DNA of 64,000 nt, taken from Anthoceros angustus. Taxonomy: Eukaryota > Streptophyta > Anthocerotopsida > Anthocerotales > Anthocerotaceae. Of this stretch, positions 33,353-44,972 are shown one piece after another (within the stretch, counting starts at the first letter, position 1; each line of letters starts with the position of its first letter). Position numbers and translations under genes: made by a program. The stretch is taken from positions 558,001 to 622,000 of the forward strand of contig MU008166.1 in assembly GCA_010909165.1 (NCBI GenBank), in the 5' to 3' direction. The notes below the pieces were generated by a model. It made no database searches. It was given only the letters and a program-made list of their open reading frames with translations, and was not told the origin of the DNA.

Positions 33353-33379
33353 AGCCCAAGAGTAGAATACTCTTGGGCT
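33353..33379. repeat. Perfect 12 bp stem, 3 base loop hairpin
   Basis: AGCCCAAGAGTA, loop GAA, then TACTCTTGGGCT. The stem is perfect. It lies between the 5S-like sequence and the minisatellite. Role unknown. Confidence 0.85.
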
Positions 33380-33411
33380 TAAAAGGCCAGTCCCCCTTGT
33401 GGAGGCCTCAT

Positions 33412-33975
33412 TCCTCTCCTTGGTATGGGCTTCTTCGCCTCCTCTCCTTGGCCTTGGACTTGGGCTCCTTCGCCTCCTCTCCTTGGCCTTGGACTTGGGC
33501 TCCTTCGGCTCCTCTCCTTGGTATGGGCTTCTTCGCCTCCTCTCCTTGGCCTTGGACTTGGGCTCCTTCGCCTCCTCTCCTTGGTATGGGCTTCTTCGCC
33601 TCCTCTCCTTGGCCTTGGACTTGGGCTCCTTCGCCTCCTCTCCTTGGCCTTGGACTTGGGCTCCTTCGGCTCCTCTCCTTGGCCTTGGACTTGGGCTTCT
33701 TCGCCTCCTCTCCTTGGCCTTGGACTTGGGCGCCTTCGCCTCCTCTCCTTGGCCTTGGACAAGGGCTCCTTCGCCTCCTCTCCTTGGCCTTGGACTTGGG
33801 CTCCTTCGCCTCCTCTCCTTGGCCTTGGACTTGGGCTCGCCGCCTCCTCCTCCTTGGCCTTGGACAAGGGCCTCGCCTCCTCTCCTTGGCCTTGGACTTG
33901 CCTCCTCCTCCTCTCCTTGGCCTTGGGCTTCGCCTCCTTGGCCTCAAGCCTTGGGCCCTTCGCCTCTCCTTGATC
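33412..33975. repeat. 35 bp minisatellite, about 16 copies
   Basis: The unit contains TCCTTGGCCTTGGACTTGGG followed by CTCCTTCGCCTCCTC. Because 35 is not a multiple of three, all frames stay open on both strands and produce long artificial open frames (up to about 227 codons). Some units are shortened or carry TATGGGCTTC variants. Confidence 0.95.
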
Positions 33976-34010
33976 TTCGCCTCCTGGCCTTGGGCTTAGC
34001 CTCGCGCCCA

Positions 34011-34080
34011 TCGCCTAGCACCGCCTAGCATCGCCTAGCACCGCCTAGCACCGCCTAGCATCGCCTAGCATCGCCTAGCA
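34011..34080. repeat. Seven 10 bp tandem repeats
   Basis: Seven exact-length copies of [TC]CGCCTAGCA, directly after the minisatellite. Confidence 0.95.
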
Positions 34081-34095
34081 TAAGCATATAATTAA

Positions 34096-34230
34096 CATAA
34101 GCATATTAGATTAATTAACACTAATCAATGCTTAATTAGCATAAAGCACCTTAGATTAATTAACACTAATCAATGTTGTTTAATTCGCATAAGCACCTTA
34201 GATTAATTAACACTAATTACTTACTTAAAG
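34096..34230. repeat. AT-rich tandem repeat of about 55-60 bp
   Basis: Three imperfect units share TTAGATTAATTAACACTAAT, each preceded by a CATAAGCA-like word. Confidence 0.85.
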
Positions 34231-35539
34231 ATAAGTAATTATATTAATTAATGCTAATCAAACACTAAACCCAAGTGCAAAGATTAGTATCACACGGCAT
34301 GACAGCCTCCATCATGTCACCTCTGAGCCTACAACTTCTTATGGAGCCTCATTGTGATGGCCGAGAGTAGTTGTGATGCCCTACATCCAATACATTCTTC
34401 TAAGTAGATTCTCAAGGCCAAGGAGCATAGTATTGAGGCCCGAGGGCTTCCCAGACAGATATTTAGCAACAATCTAAATAATATAACGACAACTTGAATG
34501 AAGACTAATAGCAACCAGGTACTACTTGGGAGATTTCAAAGACCAAGGAGCAAGAATTGAAGAGTCCTAGAGGCTAAGGCCATGTTGCCTACTTATGTAC
34601 TCTTTGTAGTGGTTCCAAATTTAAATTAGATGATCTTAGTACATATATGTTGGAGATAAAGCCAACCTTTGGTTAAGTAATAGCTAGTTAGGGTCAGGGC
34701 GAGCATTATTTAGATTATAAATAAGACATACTCAAGAGAAAATTTTGTGTTAATCATTCTCATTATTGAATTAACTTTCTGGTCTGTTCTGAAGCTCTCC
34801 AGAAACAAACAATATATCCACTCGGTCACTCACAATGATCTCTCGTGGCGGGCCACAATACTACTCCCACTACCCACATCTCAAATACTCCGAGTACTAC
34901 TGTCCTTGGTATCTACTGCTCCTACTTGTAGTTTAAAGCTGCGAAAGAATGAAAAATAAGATCTTAGTAGGTGAAAGTAGCTGTTAAATGAAGCTATTCT
35001 AGATTAGCCTGAATACTTGTGGTAAATGGTGCTATTCAAATCTGCACATGTACCCTCTCGCCTTGCTAAAATAGGCACTCACTCTAGTCCAAATCCAATT
35101 CGCTTGACTTAACTGATGGCCACACCCGTTGCAAGATAAGGACGCATGATGATGCAAAAAATAGGTATCCCGACAAGGATAAGGATAAAAAATTGAGCGC
35201 TAAAATCGGCTCCATAGCCTACTCTTGCAAAAAGTGTGAAAGCACGGAAGGTGCAGCATGTCAGTCCGAGACAAGAATGAAGGTAACTGACCTAACAAGA
35301 AGTCGTGACGAGACTGAAACCACAAAGAGTTGTGCTGGGACTGAAACCACATAGAGAAAATGGGCCTTGGGACTACAACCTAATCAAACCTATTAGGGCA
35401 AACCCTCACCCGTTAAGGCGGATTAATCCCTAGCGGACGGAGCAACTCATTTCAAGTTGTTTTGGTGTGTTACGAGATCTTTGATGTTTGAATTTTTTTT
35501 TTGGCACCGATTGAGGAGCTTCGACCTTTGAGCAAAGGT
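34231..35539. other. Intergenic flank of the Copia element
   Basis: No gene, RNA or clear repeat recognised. The sequence is moderately AT-rich. Confidence 0.45.
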
Positions 35540-35752
35540 TGTTAGAGTATTTAATCTTACCCGCTTAGGGTTTACCATTAGGTTATTTATATTTAGGTTA
35601 TTTACTTGATAGTTACTTATTGAAGAGTCACCTATGCTTAGTAGATAGCCTACTAGCGATATTATTATTCATTGTATTATTGCATTCTTAATAAGATACA
35701 CTTTCTTTGTTCTCAATCCTTCGTGCAATCTGACCATGATTCATTCCGATCA
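35540..35752 (+). repeat. 5' LTR of the plus-strand Copia element
   Basis: 213 bp, TG...CA ends, running directly into the primer-binding site. It matches the copy at 43206 over about 170 bases. Confidence 0.88.
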
Positions 35753-35765
35753 TGGTATCAGAGCT
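35753..35765 (+). promoter_or_regulatory. Primer-binding site, initiator tRNA-Met type
   Basis: TGGTATCAGAGCT directly abuts the LTR end. It is the usual plant Copia primer site, complementary to the 3' end of initiator tRNA-Met. Confidence 0.9.
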
Positions 35766-36417
35766 CTGCTCTTGACGACCATGCAAGGATGATGACTAGA
35801 TCCTCATCAGCAAGATACCTTCATCCCTGGAGGCGTTTTTCTTACATACGTTTTCTTGGATTGAGGCTATCAATGCCTTTTTTATTGATGGATTGGTATA
35901 ATCTTGCGTTTAATGGTAGCTATGATGAGACAATCCATTGTGTCGTCATAGAGGTTGAATCTCGAGTGGATCGTCTGTTTTCAACCATCGATCCTATAAA
36001 ATTCAAATTCCATTGTGCAATCGCATGAGGGATTCTATGCGTGATCGCATAAGGAATTGCAAAATATAATTTTATTAGAATCGAAATTGATGTCCGGGAA
36101 GAGTAAGGACTTGACAAAGTCACACAATTATTTGAATAATTGTGGAAGTCTCAAGCTCCAGCACCCCTCACGCACAATTTTTCAATATACAAAATTATCG
36201 AACTTTGGAAAATTATGAACCTATTTTCTAAATTACTAATCTCGAAATGCCTTCCACGAAGGCGAGGTAATCGTCATCTGCGCACTTCACGGACCGCACG
36301 GTTGTCAAGCCAATTTGATTGAACCTCGGCCGCGAAGATAGTCTTTGGACGACACACAAATTGGATATTGAGTCTTCCCATTTACGAAATTGTTGTTGCT
36401 CACGGATATCTTATTTG

Positions 36418-38900
36418 GCGCATCAACAATCTTGAATATATTCTCGCCTCCAGTTCTTGCAGACAAGGTTACCATTCTAGTCCAGTGATCACCGACTTGA
36501 TTCACTTCTGCGAAACAAATGGGCGCTGGATCTTCTCTTCCGAGAATTGAGGCAAACCGATCTCGTGATCCAACGGATCGACAATTTCTCTTATCTGACC
36601 TGGCTGTGCTTTCCTCCCAACCTTGCTTCTGCTCCTAAAAATTCGGTTCGGGACGATTAGGGTTTTAGTTCACGTGAAAGGGCACATTGAAGTTAGGGTT
36701 TCGGCGTAAATACATTTAGAGTAGCGTTTGAAGTCGACATGTCTTTTCGTGATCTCCTTCAAAGCCCTTCATCCTCTCTGGTCATGTTCCTTTATTACCA
36801 TACCCTTAGACAAGCGGACCCACAGATTAGCCCACCACCCTATGTACCATGGCTCAGTCCCTCCTCTTCCCCTCCGCCACCTACACCACACCATCAAGCT
36901 GGATCCTACAACCCCGCTTCACTTCTGAGCTCAAAGAGAAGGACAGGTTTACGGGTCAGCGTTATGAGGTGTGGCGAGTTAGGATGAAGTCTACACTTCT
37001 AGCTAGAGGAGTATGGGGCATAGTTGATGGATCTATTCCCCACCAGCCGTCACTGCTCTGGAAGGGGAAAGAGACAAATGGGCTCATGCAAACAGCATTG
37101 CCATAGCCCTCCTTGTCTCCGGCTTGGCTGAGGATCTCATACCACAAATTGAGTTCCTCACCAAGGCCGGTAATCTGGTCACGGCTTGAGGCCCGGTACA
37201 AAATCAATAACGTCCTTACACTGTGCTCGCGCATGGAATTTTATGGACTAAAAATGCGAGAAGGAGACAAAGTGCTTGCTCACAGCAAGCTGACATCTCC
37301 GAGCCCAACTTACCTCACTTGCACTGCCATGGATGAGGTGGACGTGATAGCTCAACCGCCACCACCGCCAGCTTACCAATCCTTTGTAACCGCACATAAT
37401 GTTCATCAGACAGCCAAAGCCGTTGCTGGCGTGCCATTACTCTCACCTTAGATGAGGTGATAGGGGCCCTCTTCCGTGAATTGAGGCAAACCGATCTCGT
37501 GATCCAACCGGATCGACAATTTCTCTTTCAGACAGCTGTAATGCTCCTCCCAACCTTGCTTCCTGCCTAAAAATTCGGTTCGATGCTTAGGGTTTTGGTT
37601 CACGTGAAAGGGCACATTGAAGTTAGGGTTTCGGCGTAAATACATTTAGAGTAGCGTTTGAAGTCGACATGTCTTTTCGTGATCTCCTTCAAAGCCCTTC
37701 ATCCTCTGTGGCTGTTCCTTTATTACCATACCCTTAGACAAGCGGACCCACAGATTAGCCCACCACCCTATGTACCATGGCTCCCCTCCTCTTCCCCTCA
37801 CCTACACCACCGCATCAACAATCTTGAATATTCGCTCCAGTTCTTGCCAGACAAGGTTACCATTCTATAGTGCGAATTCGAGTGATCACAGACTTGATTC
37901 ACTTCTGCGAAACAAATGGGCGCCTGGATCTTCTCTTCCAGGAATTGAGGCAAACCGATCTCGTGATCCAACCAGATACGACAATTTCTCTTGTACAGCC
38001 TGCTGTGGGGCTGTTCCTCCCAACCTTGCTTCCTGTTCCTAAACATTCGGTTCAGGACAGTTAGGGTTTTGGTTCACGTGAAAGGGCACATTGAAGTTAG
38101 GGTTTCGCGTAAATACCTGTTTAGAGTAGCGTTTCGAAGTCGACATGTCTTTTCGTGATCTCCTTCAAAGCCCTTCATCCTCTCGTGGCTTTATTACCTT
38201 TATTACCCTTAGACAAGCGGACCCGCAGTTAGCCCACCCTATGTACCATGGCTCCCCTCCTCTTCCCCTCATACACCACACCATCAAGCTGGATCCTACA
38301 ACCCTGCTTTCACCGAGCTCAAAGAGAAGGACAGCGAGTCAGTTATGAGGTGTGGCGAGTTAGGATGAAGTCTACACTTCTAGCTAGAGGAGTATGGGGC
38401 ATAGTTGATGGATCTATTCCCCACCAAATGTCATCTCCGGAAGGGAAAGAGACAAATGGGCTCATGCAAACAAGATTGCCATAGCCCTCCTTGTCTCCGC
38501 TTGGTGAGGATCTCATACCACAAATTGAGTTCCTCACCAAGGCCAACAACTGGTCACTAAGGCCGACAAAATCAATAACGTCCTTACACTGCATGCTCTG
38601 CGCATGGAATTTTATGGACTAAAAATGCGAGAAGGAGACAAAGTGCTTGCTCACACCAAAGAAGCTCGGGACATCTCTCCGAGCCCAACTTACCTCACTT
38701 GCACATCATGGATGAGGTGGACGTGATAGCTCAACCGCCACCACCGCCACCCAGCTTACCAATCCTTTGTAACCGCACATAATGTTCCCATCAGACAGCC
38801 AAAGCCGGCGTTCTTTGGCGTGCCATTACTCTCACCTTAGATGAGGTGATAGGGGCCCTCTTCCGTGAAGAGCAAAGTAGGCTCTTGTCGGTCTGAAAAC
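36418..38900 (+). pseudogene. Three tandem leader-gag modules of the Copia element
   Basis: The gag start (GTCGACATGTCTTTTCGTGA, protein MSFRDLLQSPSSS) occurs three times, with ATG at 36739, 37669 and 38145. Each is preceded by the same leader (AGTTAGGGTTTCG...). Module 1 runs through most of gag (DRFTGQRYEVWRVRMKSTLL, EFYGLKMREGDKVLAH) to about 37475 and then re-enters leader sequence. Module 2 is truncated after about 130 bases and re-enters leader sequence near 37810. Module 3 continues to about 38900. The gag domain resembles the UBN2/gag family of Copia elements. Each module has its own frameshifts. Unequal recombination or template switching between copies would explain the structure. 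Confidence 0.8.
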
Positions 38901-39044
38901 CCAAAGGCGGCAGTGCTATGACTTTCCGTGGACGAGGGCATATAAAGGCAAATGCGGATCTGACCTCAACACTGTGGTTCCCGCCATGAAGGCCGGCGCC
39001 ATGAGGCGGGACCTTCATCCAAGCGCACCGTAATCAGAATCGTG

Positions 39045-39270
39045 TGGTATTCTGGTCATTGGGCTAATGAATGCAGGAAAAAGAAGGCCGGAGAGCCCGC
39101 AAGCCTTCTCGTCCTTCGCTAGTCTTGTCGTCGAGACAAATCTGCGAGAATCAAGCAAGCCGAGTCAAGATCCTCACGGTTTGCTTATCTACCCTCACCG
39201 TGACAAAGCAGCTTGGTACACGGATTATACATGACCCCTCGAGATGAATCCCTGTTTGCATCACTTAACC
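39045..39270 (+). pseudogene. Copia zinc knuckle and protease remnant
   Basis: SGHWANECRKKK (about 39051-39085) is the second half of a CCHC zinc knuckle; its first cysteines are lost. Downstream, WYTD (39214-39225) runs straight into the segment that normally follows the DSGA active site, so the catalytic Ser-Gly is deleted and the frame shifts. Confidence 0.6.
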
Positions 39271-39599
39271 CCTCGTCTAGCATAGATAGGGTGTTTTAGG
39301 TGATGAGAATGTAACATAACTAGTCTACAAATACTAGGACATGGCTCCTGCAATTTTAGGCTTAGTGATGGTTCCATTCTAACCTTAACAGACGTCCTGT
39401 ATGTCCCTAGAATGGCCAAGAATCGCTATCACTCAAGAGATCGCTAAAACTCAGCGGTTTCGACTTTACGCTCAAGAGGGATCCTCTTTGTTTCTCTAGG
39501 GTTGGGTCTCCATCCGTACGTGTTTTTACAGCCTTCCCGAACATGATCTCTATCGCTTAGATTTCATCATCTTCCACAGCGGGCATCGGACCTATTCAA

Positions 39600-40934
39600 C
39601 AAGTGTGGGTAACTGACGCTCATGATCGTCCTTTGGCATGCCCGACTCGGCCATGTCAACCGGACTTTGGCTTCTCTTCACAAGGCTGATTATTATCGTG
39701 AGCCCTTACCCAACTGTTTCAAAGAACTCCTCTTTGTGAGACTTGTGCTCTTGCAAAAGCAGAAGGAGTTACCCTTTCCCTCTTGGCCAAAGACATAGAT
39801 CCTCGAACTCGGAGTTGGTCCATGCCGATATATCAGCCGCCAGTTTCCTCACTTGGGGGCAAATTACTACTTCACAATCACCGGTGATTATAGCAGATTC
39901 ACATGGGCGTTCCCAATGAAGAGGAAAAATGAAACTTTCCCTTGTTTCAAGATTGGCTTACAGCAGCCAAACAGTTGTTTGCTCAAGATCTTCCGATCGA
40001 TAATGGGACAGAGTTTGTTAATCAGTCCTTCACAAACCTCTTTGCTGAACAAGGAATAATTCATCAACTGATTGTACCTTATACACGGCAGCAGAATGGT
40101 GTCGCCGAACGCAAGAACCAGACTTTGATGGGTATGACAAGGACCATGTTGTTGTGGTCAGGCCTACCATCACCATATTGGGCAGAGGCTGTTGTGACCT
40201 CCACATATATTCTAAATAGGCTGCGTACTAGCTCCCTTGCTGCTAAAACGCCATTCGAGCTTTTCTGGAAGCGTAAGCTCAGCCTTCTTCATCTCAGGAT
40301 TTTCGGCTCTATAGGTTATGCATATGTACCTTCAGAAAAACGCAGAAAGTTAGACAACAGGTCAAAACGGCTTGTGTTTGTTGGCTACAGTGAAACTGTC
40401 AAAGCCTACAAACTGGTTGACCCTGCTTCTTTGCAACCTATCCTTGCAAGGAGTGTCACTTTCCTGGAATCCTTGCAGCCTGCCCCTCTCAATGCCCCAC
40501 GTGATGTTTTTGAACAGCCAGAATCTTCAGAAGACTCCACTAATGTTCAAGAGGGGACAGGTCTTCTTTCACTTTATCCTCTAGATGTTGATGGTACAGC
40601 TCCCATTCCGCAAGCAGTGAACCTTGATGCTAATGACTCTGACCTCATAGATGCAGTCCCCCTACATGATGTCGCTATCCAGGAGGTTGAACAACAAGCA
40701 CCTGCAGTTGAAGAACCAGTCTTAGACCACCCAGATCAGCTAGGGTTAAATGGCATGTTTGACAATGACATTCCTAATGCACAGGAGAAAATTAGAAGAT
40801 CCGATCGATCCACACTCCCGATGATGGACATGTCGTTCCCGTCAATCCTCCATATGAGGATGCTGGCCCTCGTCATTCCACTCGACACAGACCTCCACCT
40901 TCAGAATGGAAGGAACCTCCGTACACCAGCATAG
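39600..40934 (+). pseudogene. Copia integrase region
   Basis: A degraded GAG-pre-integrase zinc region (WHARLGHVNR at about 39634, CETCALAKA at about 39740) is followed by an open 330-codon frame at 39942-40934. That frame contains IDNGTEFVNQSF with the second catalytic aspartate (about 39999), the YTRQQNGVAERKNQTLMGMT motif with the conserved glutamate, and the post-core LRIFGSIGYAYVPSEKRRKL segment. The first catalytic aspartate lies in the preceding shifted frame (GDYSRFTWAFPM). The enzyme joins element cDNA into the genome. Confidence 0.82.
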
Positions 40935-41800
40935 ATTTTTGCCACACTGCTTCTGCAGCTTCCTTTCCACCAGTTGTTCCTCCAGAGCCATCGACACTCA
41001 CTGAGGCCTTTACTGGCCCAGACAAAGACAAGTGGAAGTTTGCTGTGGATGACGAGTACAACAGCTTGATCAAGAACGGTACTTGGCGATTGGTACCCAG
41101 ACCTACAAACAGGAAGGCCATCACTTGTAAATGGGTATTTAAGCACAAGCTTAATGCGAAGGCCATATAGCACGATACAAAGCCAGACTTTGTGCTCGGG
41201 GTTTTACCCAAGTTGCAGGCCTGGACTACCAGGAGACATTTTCTCCAGTTGTGCGTGCTCAATCCATTCGGATGATTCTGGCCCTTGCAGCAGAGTATGA
41301 CCTGGAGCTGCAACAGATGGATGTGTGTACTGCCTTCCTTCATGGGATTCTCGAGGAGGAACTCTATATGGAATGCTCCAGGCACGACCCGCACATCCCA
41401 ACCACGCCTGCTTACTTATTAAATGCTTATACGGACTTAAACAAAGTGCTGAACGCTGCTGGTACAAGCGATGCGATACAGCCCGAAATCCTTGGGTTTC
41501 CAGAAAGGTGTCGACTCAATGTATATGTCTTCCGTGATGGTTCAATTATGTCATTCTCGCCTTTATGTGGACGATGTTATCCTTGCTGCCAAGAACCCGA
41601 AATCTGTCCAAAGTGAAAACATGTTACAAGACCTTCGAGATGATGACGGTGGGGATCTTCTCTTACGCCTTGGTATTCAAGTGTTGCGGTTCGGTCGAAG
41701 GGCTTCTCATTATACACCAACACAAATACATAGCGGAGATATCGCACAAATTCAATATGGACAAGCCCATCCCGCCTCTACACCGTGAGCTGTAGGAGCA
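40935..41800 (+). pseudogene. Copia reverse transcriptase, frameshifted
   Basis: Pieces in several frames: SLIKNGTWRLVPRP and KWVFKHKLNAK, a long frame at 41251-41616 starting RAQSIRMILALAAEYDLELQ, and the catalytic YVDD at 41564-41575. These are the Copia RVT_2 landmarks. Frame changes occur at least four times, so no working polymerase can be made. Confidence 0.8.
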
Positions 41801-42054
41801 AAACTTACTGTACGAATGCTCACATCGATGATGACCGACAAGAAATGCAAGATGTCCCATACCGCCAAGTCGTTGGGAGTCCGATTTTGTGAGTAATCGA
41901 CTCGACGACATCCAACATTCGTCAAGACGTATCACAATTCTTGGACAACCACAGTCGTGCCCATCGGACTTGTTAAAGGATATTCCGCTACCTTAAAGGT
42001 TCCCATCACATCGGCCTATGCTATAAGCAATTAGGAGGGCAGCCTCACCTTACA

Positions 42055-42543
42055 CTTGAAGGATTTACTGATGCAGACTGGGCCTCTGACAGTGATTCTC
42101 GGAAAAGCTTGTCCACCTATGTTTTCCTTCTTGCTCAGGCCACTGTTAACTGGAGCTGTAAGAAACAGACCAGTATTGCCCTATCAAGCACAGAAGCTGA
42201 ATATAAGTCCTTAACCGATGCAACTAAAGAAGTGGAATGGGAACGGTCATTCTTACATGACCTAGGACAAACGCAGACGGGACCAACTAACCTTTTTTGT
42301 GATAACCAGTCTGCCATCGCCCTTGTAGCCAACCCTCGCTTTCATGCTCGGACCAAACACATCGAGGTCCACCACCATTACGTTAGAGACGCTGCTGAGA
42401 GGGGATTAATCAGAGTTCTCTATGTTCCTACGGAGACCAATACAGCAGACATCCTAACGAAGGCTTTGGCTAAAGACCGACATCAGAAACATATGCAAGG
42501 CTTGGGGCTGATGAATTATCAAGACTATTTTAAACAGATGTGA
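42055..42543 (+). pseudogene. Copia RNase H domain
   Basis: A 144-codon open frame contains NWSCKKQTSIALSSTEAEYK, FCDNQSAIALVANPRFHART and TADILTKALAKDRHQKHMQG, the RNase HI pattern at the end of Copia polyproteins. Upstream GFTDADWASDSDSRKS lies in the same frame before the annotated methionine. It degrades the RNA strand during reverse transcription. This is the best-preserved part of the element, and the stop at 42541 is the natural pol end. Confidence 0.85.
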
Positions 42544-43205
42544 AGGACAGCAGGGAAGAACTTACGGGTGAGGCTCGAGTCCTCAGATTTGTGTTTGTTT
42601 GGTTTATCAAGATGCCTTGACCCTCCTTCTTGAGCCCCTCGACATCGGCAGGGAGGGTTATGACCAAGTACACTGCTACTGTGTGGATGAAGCTCGGCGC
42701 TTACCTAATCACCGAGTTGTTGGCGCTCTCCTTCTTCCTCCCCGCAACTTCTTTAGCTTCTCTAAGAGGAGCTCGGCTTCTCGAAGGGGCCTTAGCAGCT
42801 CTCCTCGCCAGATCCGGAGGCATCTCCTCCTCCTTCAGAGGCTTCACCCAAAGTGTGATGTTCAAGAAGACTTTCCAGCCGCCAATTAGTGGAACCCACG
42901 ATATCTGTTCATCCCACTCTTCCTCGGGTTGGTGGCGGGCGCCTCCCTAGCTCTGCCGCCTCTACCCGTCTCGCTGGCTTGATGGCATGGTACACCAGAA
43001 TCACCCTTGCAATTTGTTGGTAATCTTTGCAGGTGAGGCCGCAAATGCAAATCGGTTATAGTCGCCATCTTCACCGGCCACGCGATCTGGCGTAACCGCC
43101 TCGCTCCGTGACCGCCTTCTCTCGCGTCATCCTCTACGGTCCCGCACATTATTTCTAAATCTGGTGCCTCTGCTTGGAGCCTTCCTAAGCGTTTCGCAAG
43201 GGAGG
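42544..43205 (+). other. Extra segment between RNase H stop and 3' LTR
   Basis: About 660 bases, longer than a typical Copia 3' untranslated region. The 106-codon frame at 42630-42950 (VMTKYTATVWMKLGAYLITE...) has a hydrophobic stretch but no known domain. The last bases (CGCAAGGGAGG, to 43205) are a likely polypurine tract. Confidence 0.5.
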
Positions 43206-43395
43206 TGTTAGAGTATTTAATCTTACCCGCTTAGGGTTTACCATTAGGTTATTTATATTTAGGTTATTTACTTGATAGTTACTTATTGAAGAGTCACCTA
43301 TGCTTAGTAGATAGCCTACCCAACAGTCATTATTATTCATTGTATTATTGCATTCTTAATAAGATACACTTTGCTGTTCTCAACCCTGTCGGGCA
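43206..43395 (+). repeat. 3' LTR of the plus-strand Copia element (end uncertain)
   Basis: Starts TGTTAGAGTATTTAATC as the left LTR does and matches it well to about 43383, with a few short differences. The last 20-30 bases of the left LTR are not matched, so the end at CA, 43395, is approximate. Confidence 0.75.
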
Positions 43396-43607
43396 CTTGA
43401 AAGACTATGCTCATTTTTGGATAATCAAGTCGGATACCATCTTTATGCCTAACATGGGAAGATTCCACAAAAATTCCTTATAACGGAGAGGTGGATAGCT
43501 CTACAACCTCTAGGTAGTTTAAAGGGCCCATTTTTGTGTTTGGAAAATCGGAATAGCATGCTACATTCCTCAAATAGGGTTGAATTTTTTGGTGCATGAT
43601 CGTAATG

Positions 43608-43816
43608 TGTTAAAGTTTTTGAGAGCAACGCATGCTCACTCAATTGCCAAAACAAAGAAAGATGCTTTAATTAAGCACTGATATGTCTTATATACAAAAA
43701 TGTCAAGAGTCATGACTATTCATAATCCTAAACTTTAGGCTGCTAACAACAGCTACGTTTACTTATGTATATATAAATATATATATAACCCTGAACCCAG
43801 ATTATATATCGTAACA
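43608..43816 (-). repeat. 3' LTR of the minus-strand Copia element
   Basis: 209 bp, identical by eye to 49846-50054. On the minus strand it begins TGTTACGATATATAATCTGG and ends AACTTTAACA. A purine tract (GGGGGCG) abuts it at 43817-43823. Confidence 0.95.
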
Positions 43817-44249
43817 CGCCCCCTTAAACGGAGCTTTCTGTTAGCAACGCAGAAAAAATTGGCAGACATGGCGGGATCCTTCACACAATGGCAGGATGCG
43901 CGTTCATGATCGCCATTTTCCTCCTGAGCCAGCACATCAAAGCACAGCAGAGAAAACAGGGAAAAACAGGTGCGCAACCTCGAACACCGGTATCTGAGGA
44001 GCAGAGGGTGCGACTTCACAACGGACCAGAAATGACAGCTCGCAGGATGGGAGTTCCGGCTATGGATCGCTTTCTCAGCTGTGAAGGCTCCCGAACCACA
44101 ATATCTGATGACAGAAAAGAGATGCTGACAAAACAGCTGAAGAAGGCTGCCGCTTGTCCCCTTTCTCCAGAGAAGTGACTGCTGTCACCTTTCAGCTGCA
44201 GTGTGCGATTAGGACTGAACTGTTGAGCTTCATCCGCACCACCTGTAGC

Positions 44250-44934
44250 TGTTGGACCATAGATGCTAGGGAGAAGGACAGGGCTCCACACCAAGAGCTT
44301 CCATAAACTGATGATGTTTGCTAGAAGGCAGATACTTGGTCAACAAATCTGCCGGATTAAGATCTGTGGAGACATGCTGGAGCCTGACCACCTTCTCCTC
44401 CACTTGTTGGCGAATAAAGTGATGTTGCACTTCAATGTGCTTGGTACGTGCGTGGCAGGGATTAAACGATCCTTATGAATTGTGGAGATGTTATCACAAT
44501 GGAAGCGTCGGTGTGGAAACCAAGGCCTGCAGAAGGCACGCCTCCCAAACTTGGCGCCCGGTTAGAGCTTTGTACTCTGCCTCGGTAGAGGACAGAGACA
44601 CAGAAGCTTGCTTCTTAGAGCTCCACTGGACAGCGGCATTAGAAAGGATGAAACAGTAGGCTAATATGCTTCGCCTGGCATCTGGATTGGTGGCCCAATC
44701 GGCATCAGCAAATCCAAACACGGTAGGTGTGCAATCTCGCCCCCTGAAGCATAAGCCATAAGTCATAGTGCCTTTCAAATGCCGTAAGATGCGCTTAACC
44801 GCACTCCAGTGGGCCTGACCAGGATTGTCAAGAAATTGTGAAACCGAGCTGACAGCATACTGGATATCCGGACGAGTCCAGCAGCTGATGTAGTTTAAAC
44901 ATCCAACCGCATGACGATATGGATACTGGGACAT
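44250..44934 (-). pseudogene. Copia RNase H domain, frameshifted near the end
   Basis: The frame at 44934-44494 has YRHAVGCLNYISCWTRPDIQ, FADADWATNPDARRS and SSKKQASVSLSSTEAEYKAL. After about 44540 the frame shifts, and the remaining conserved tail (DLLTKYLPSSKHHQFMEALG) is readable in another frame down to about 44270. RNase H is thus nearly complete but not in one frame. Confidence 0.85.
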
Positions 44935-44972
44935 GGCACGGCATCATCGATGAGGGCAATTGTCGTGAAAGG

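Larger units (their letters stand above)
35540..43395 (+). mobile_element. Copia LTR retrotransposon with triplicated leader-gag, inactive
   Basis: A complete but decayed Copia element. Both LTRs begin TGTTAGAGTATTTAATC, a tRNA-iMet primer site follows the left LTR, and coding appears in Copia order: gag, protease, integrase, RT, RNase H. A purine tract (AAGGGAGG) precedes the right LTR. The LTRs differ by several short changes and the right end is less certain. No target duplication was found: AAGGT lies left, CTTGA right. Many frameshifts and a deleted protease site make it inactive. The minus-strand Copia at 43608 lies 212 bases downstream, tail to tail. Confidence 0.88.

Noticed and set aside
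33316-34028. Long overlapping open frames (180-227 codons) on both strands
   Set aside because: They are produced by the 35 bp minisatellite, which has no stop in any frame; no domain, no start logic.
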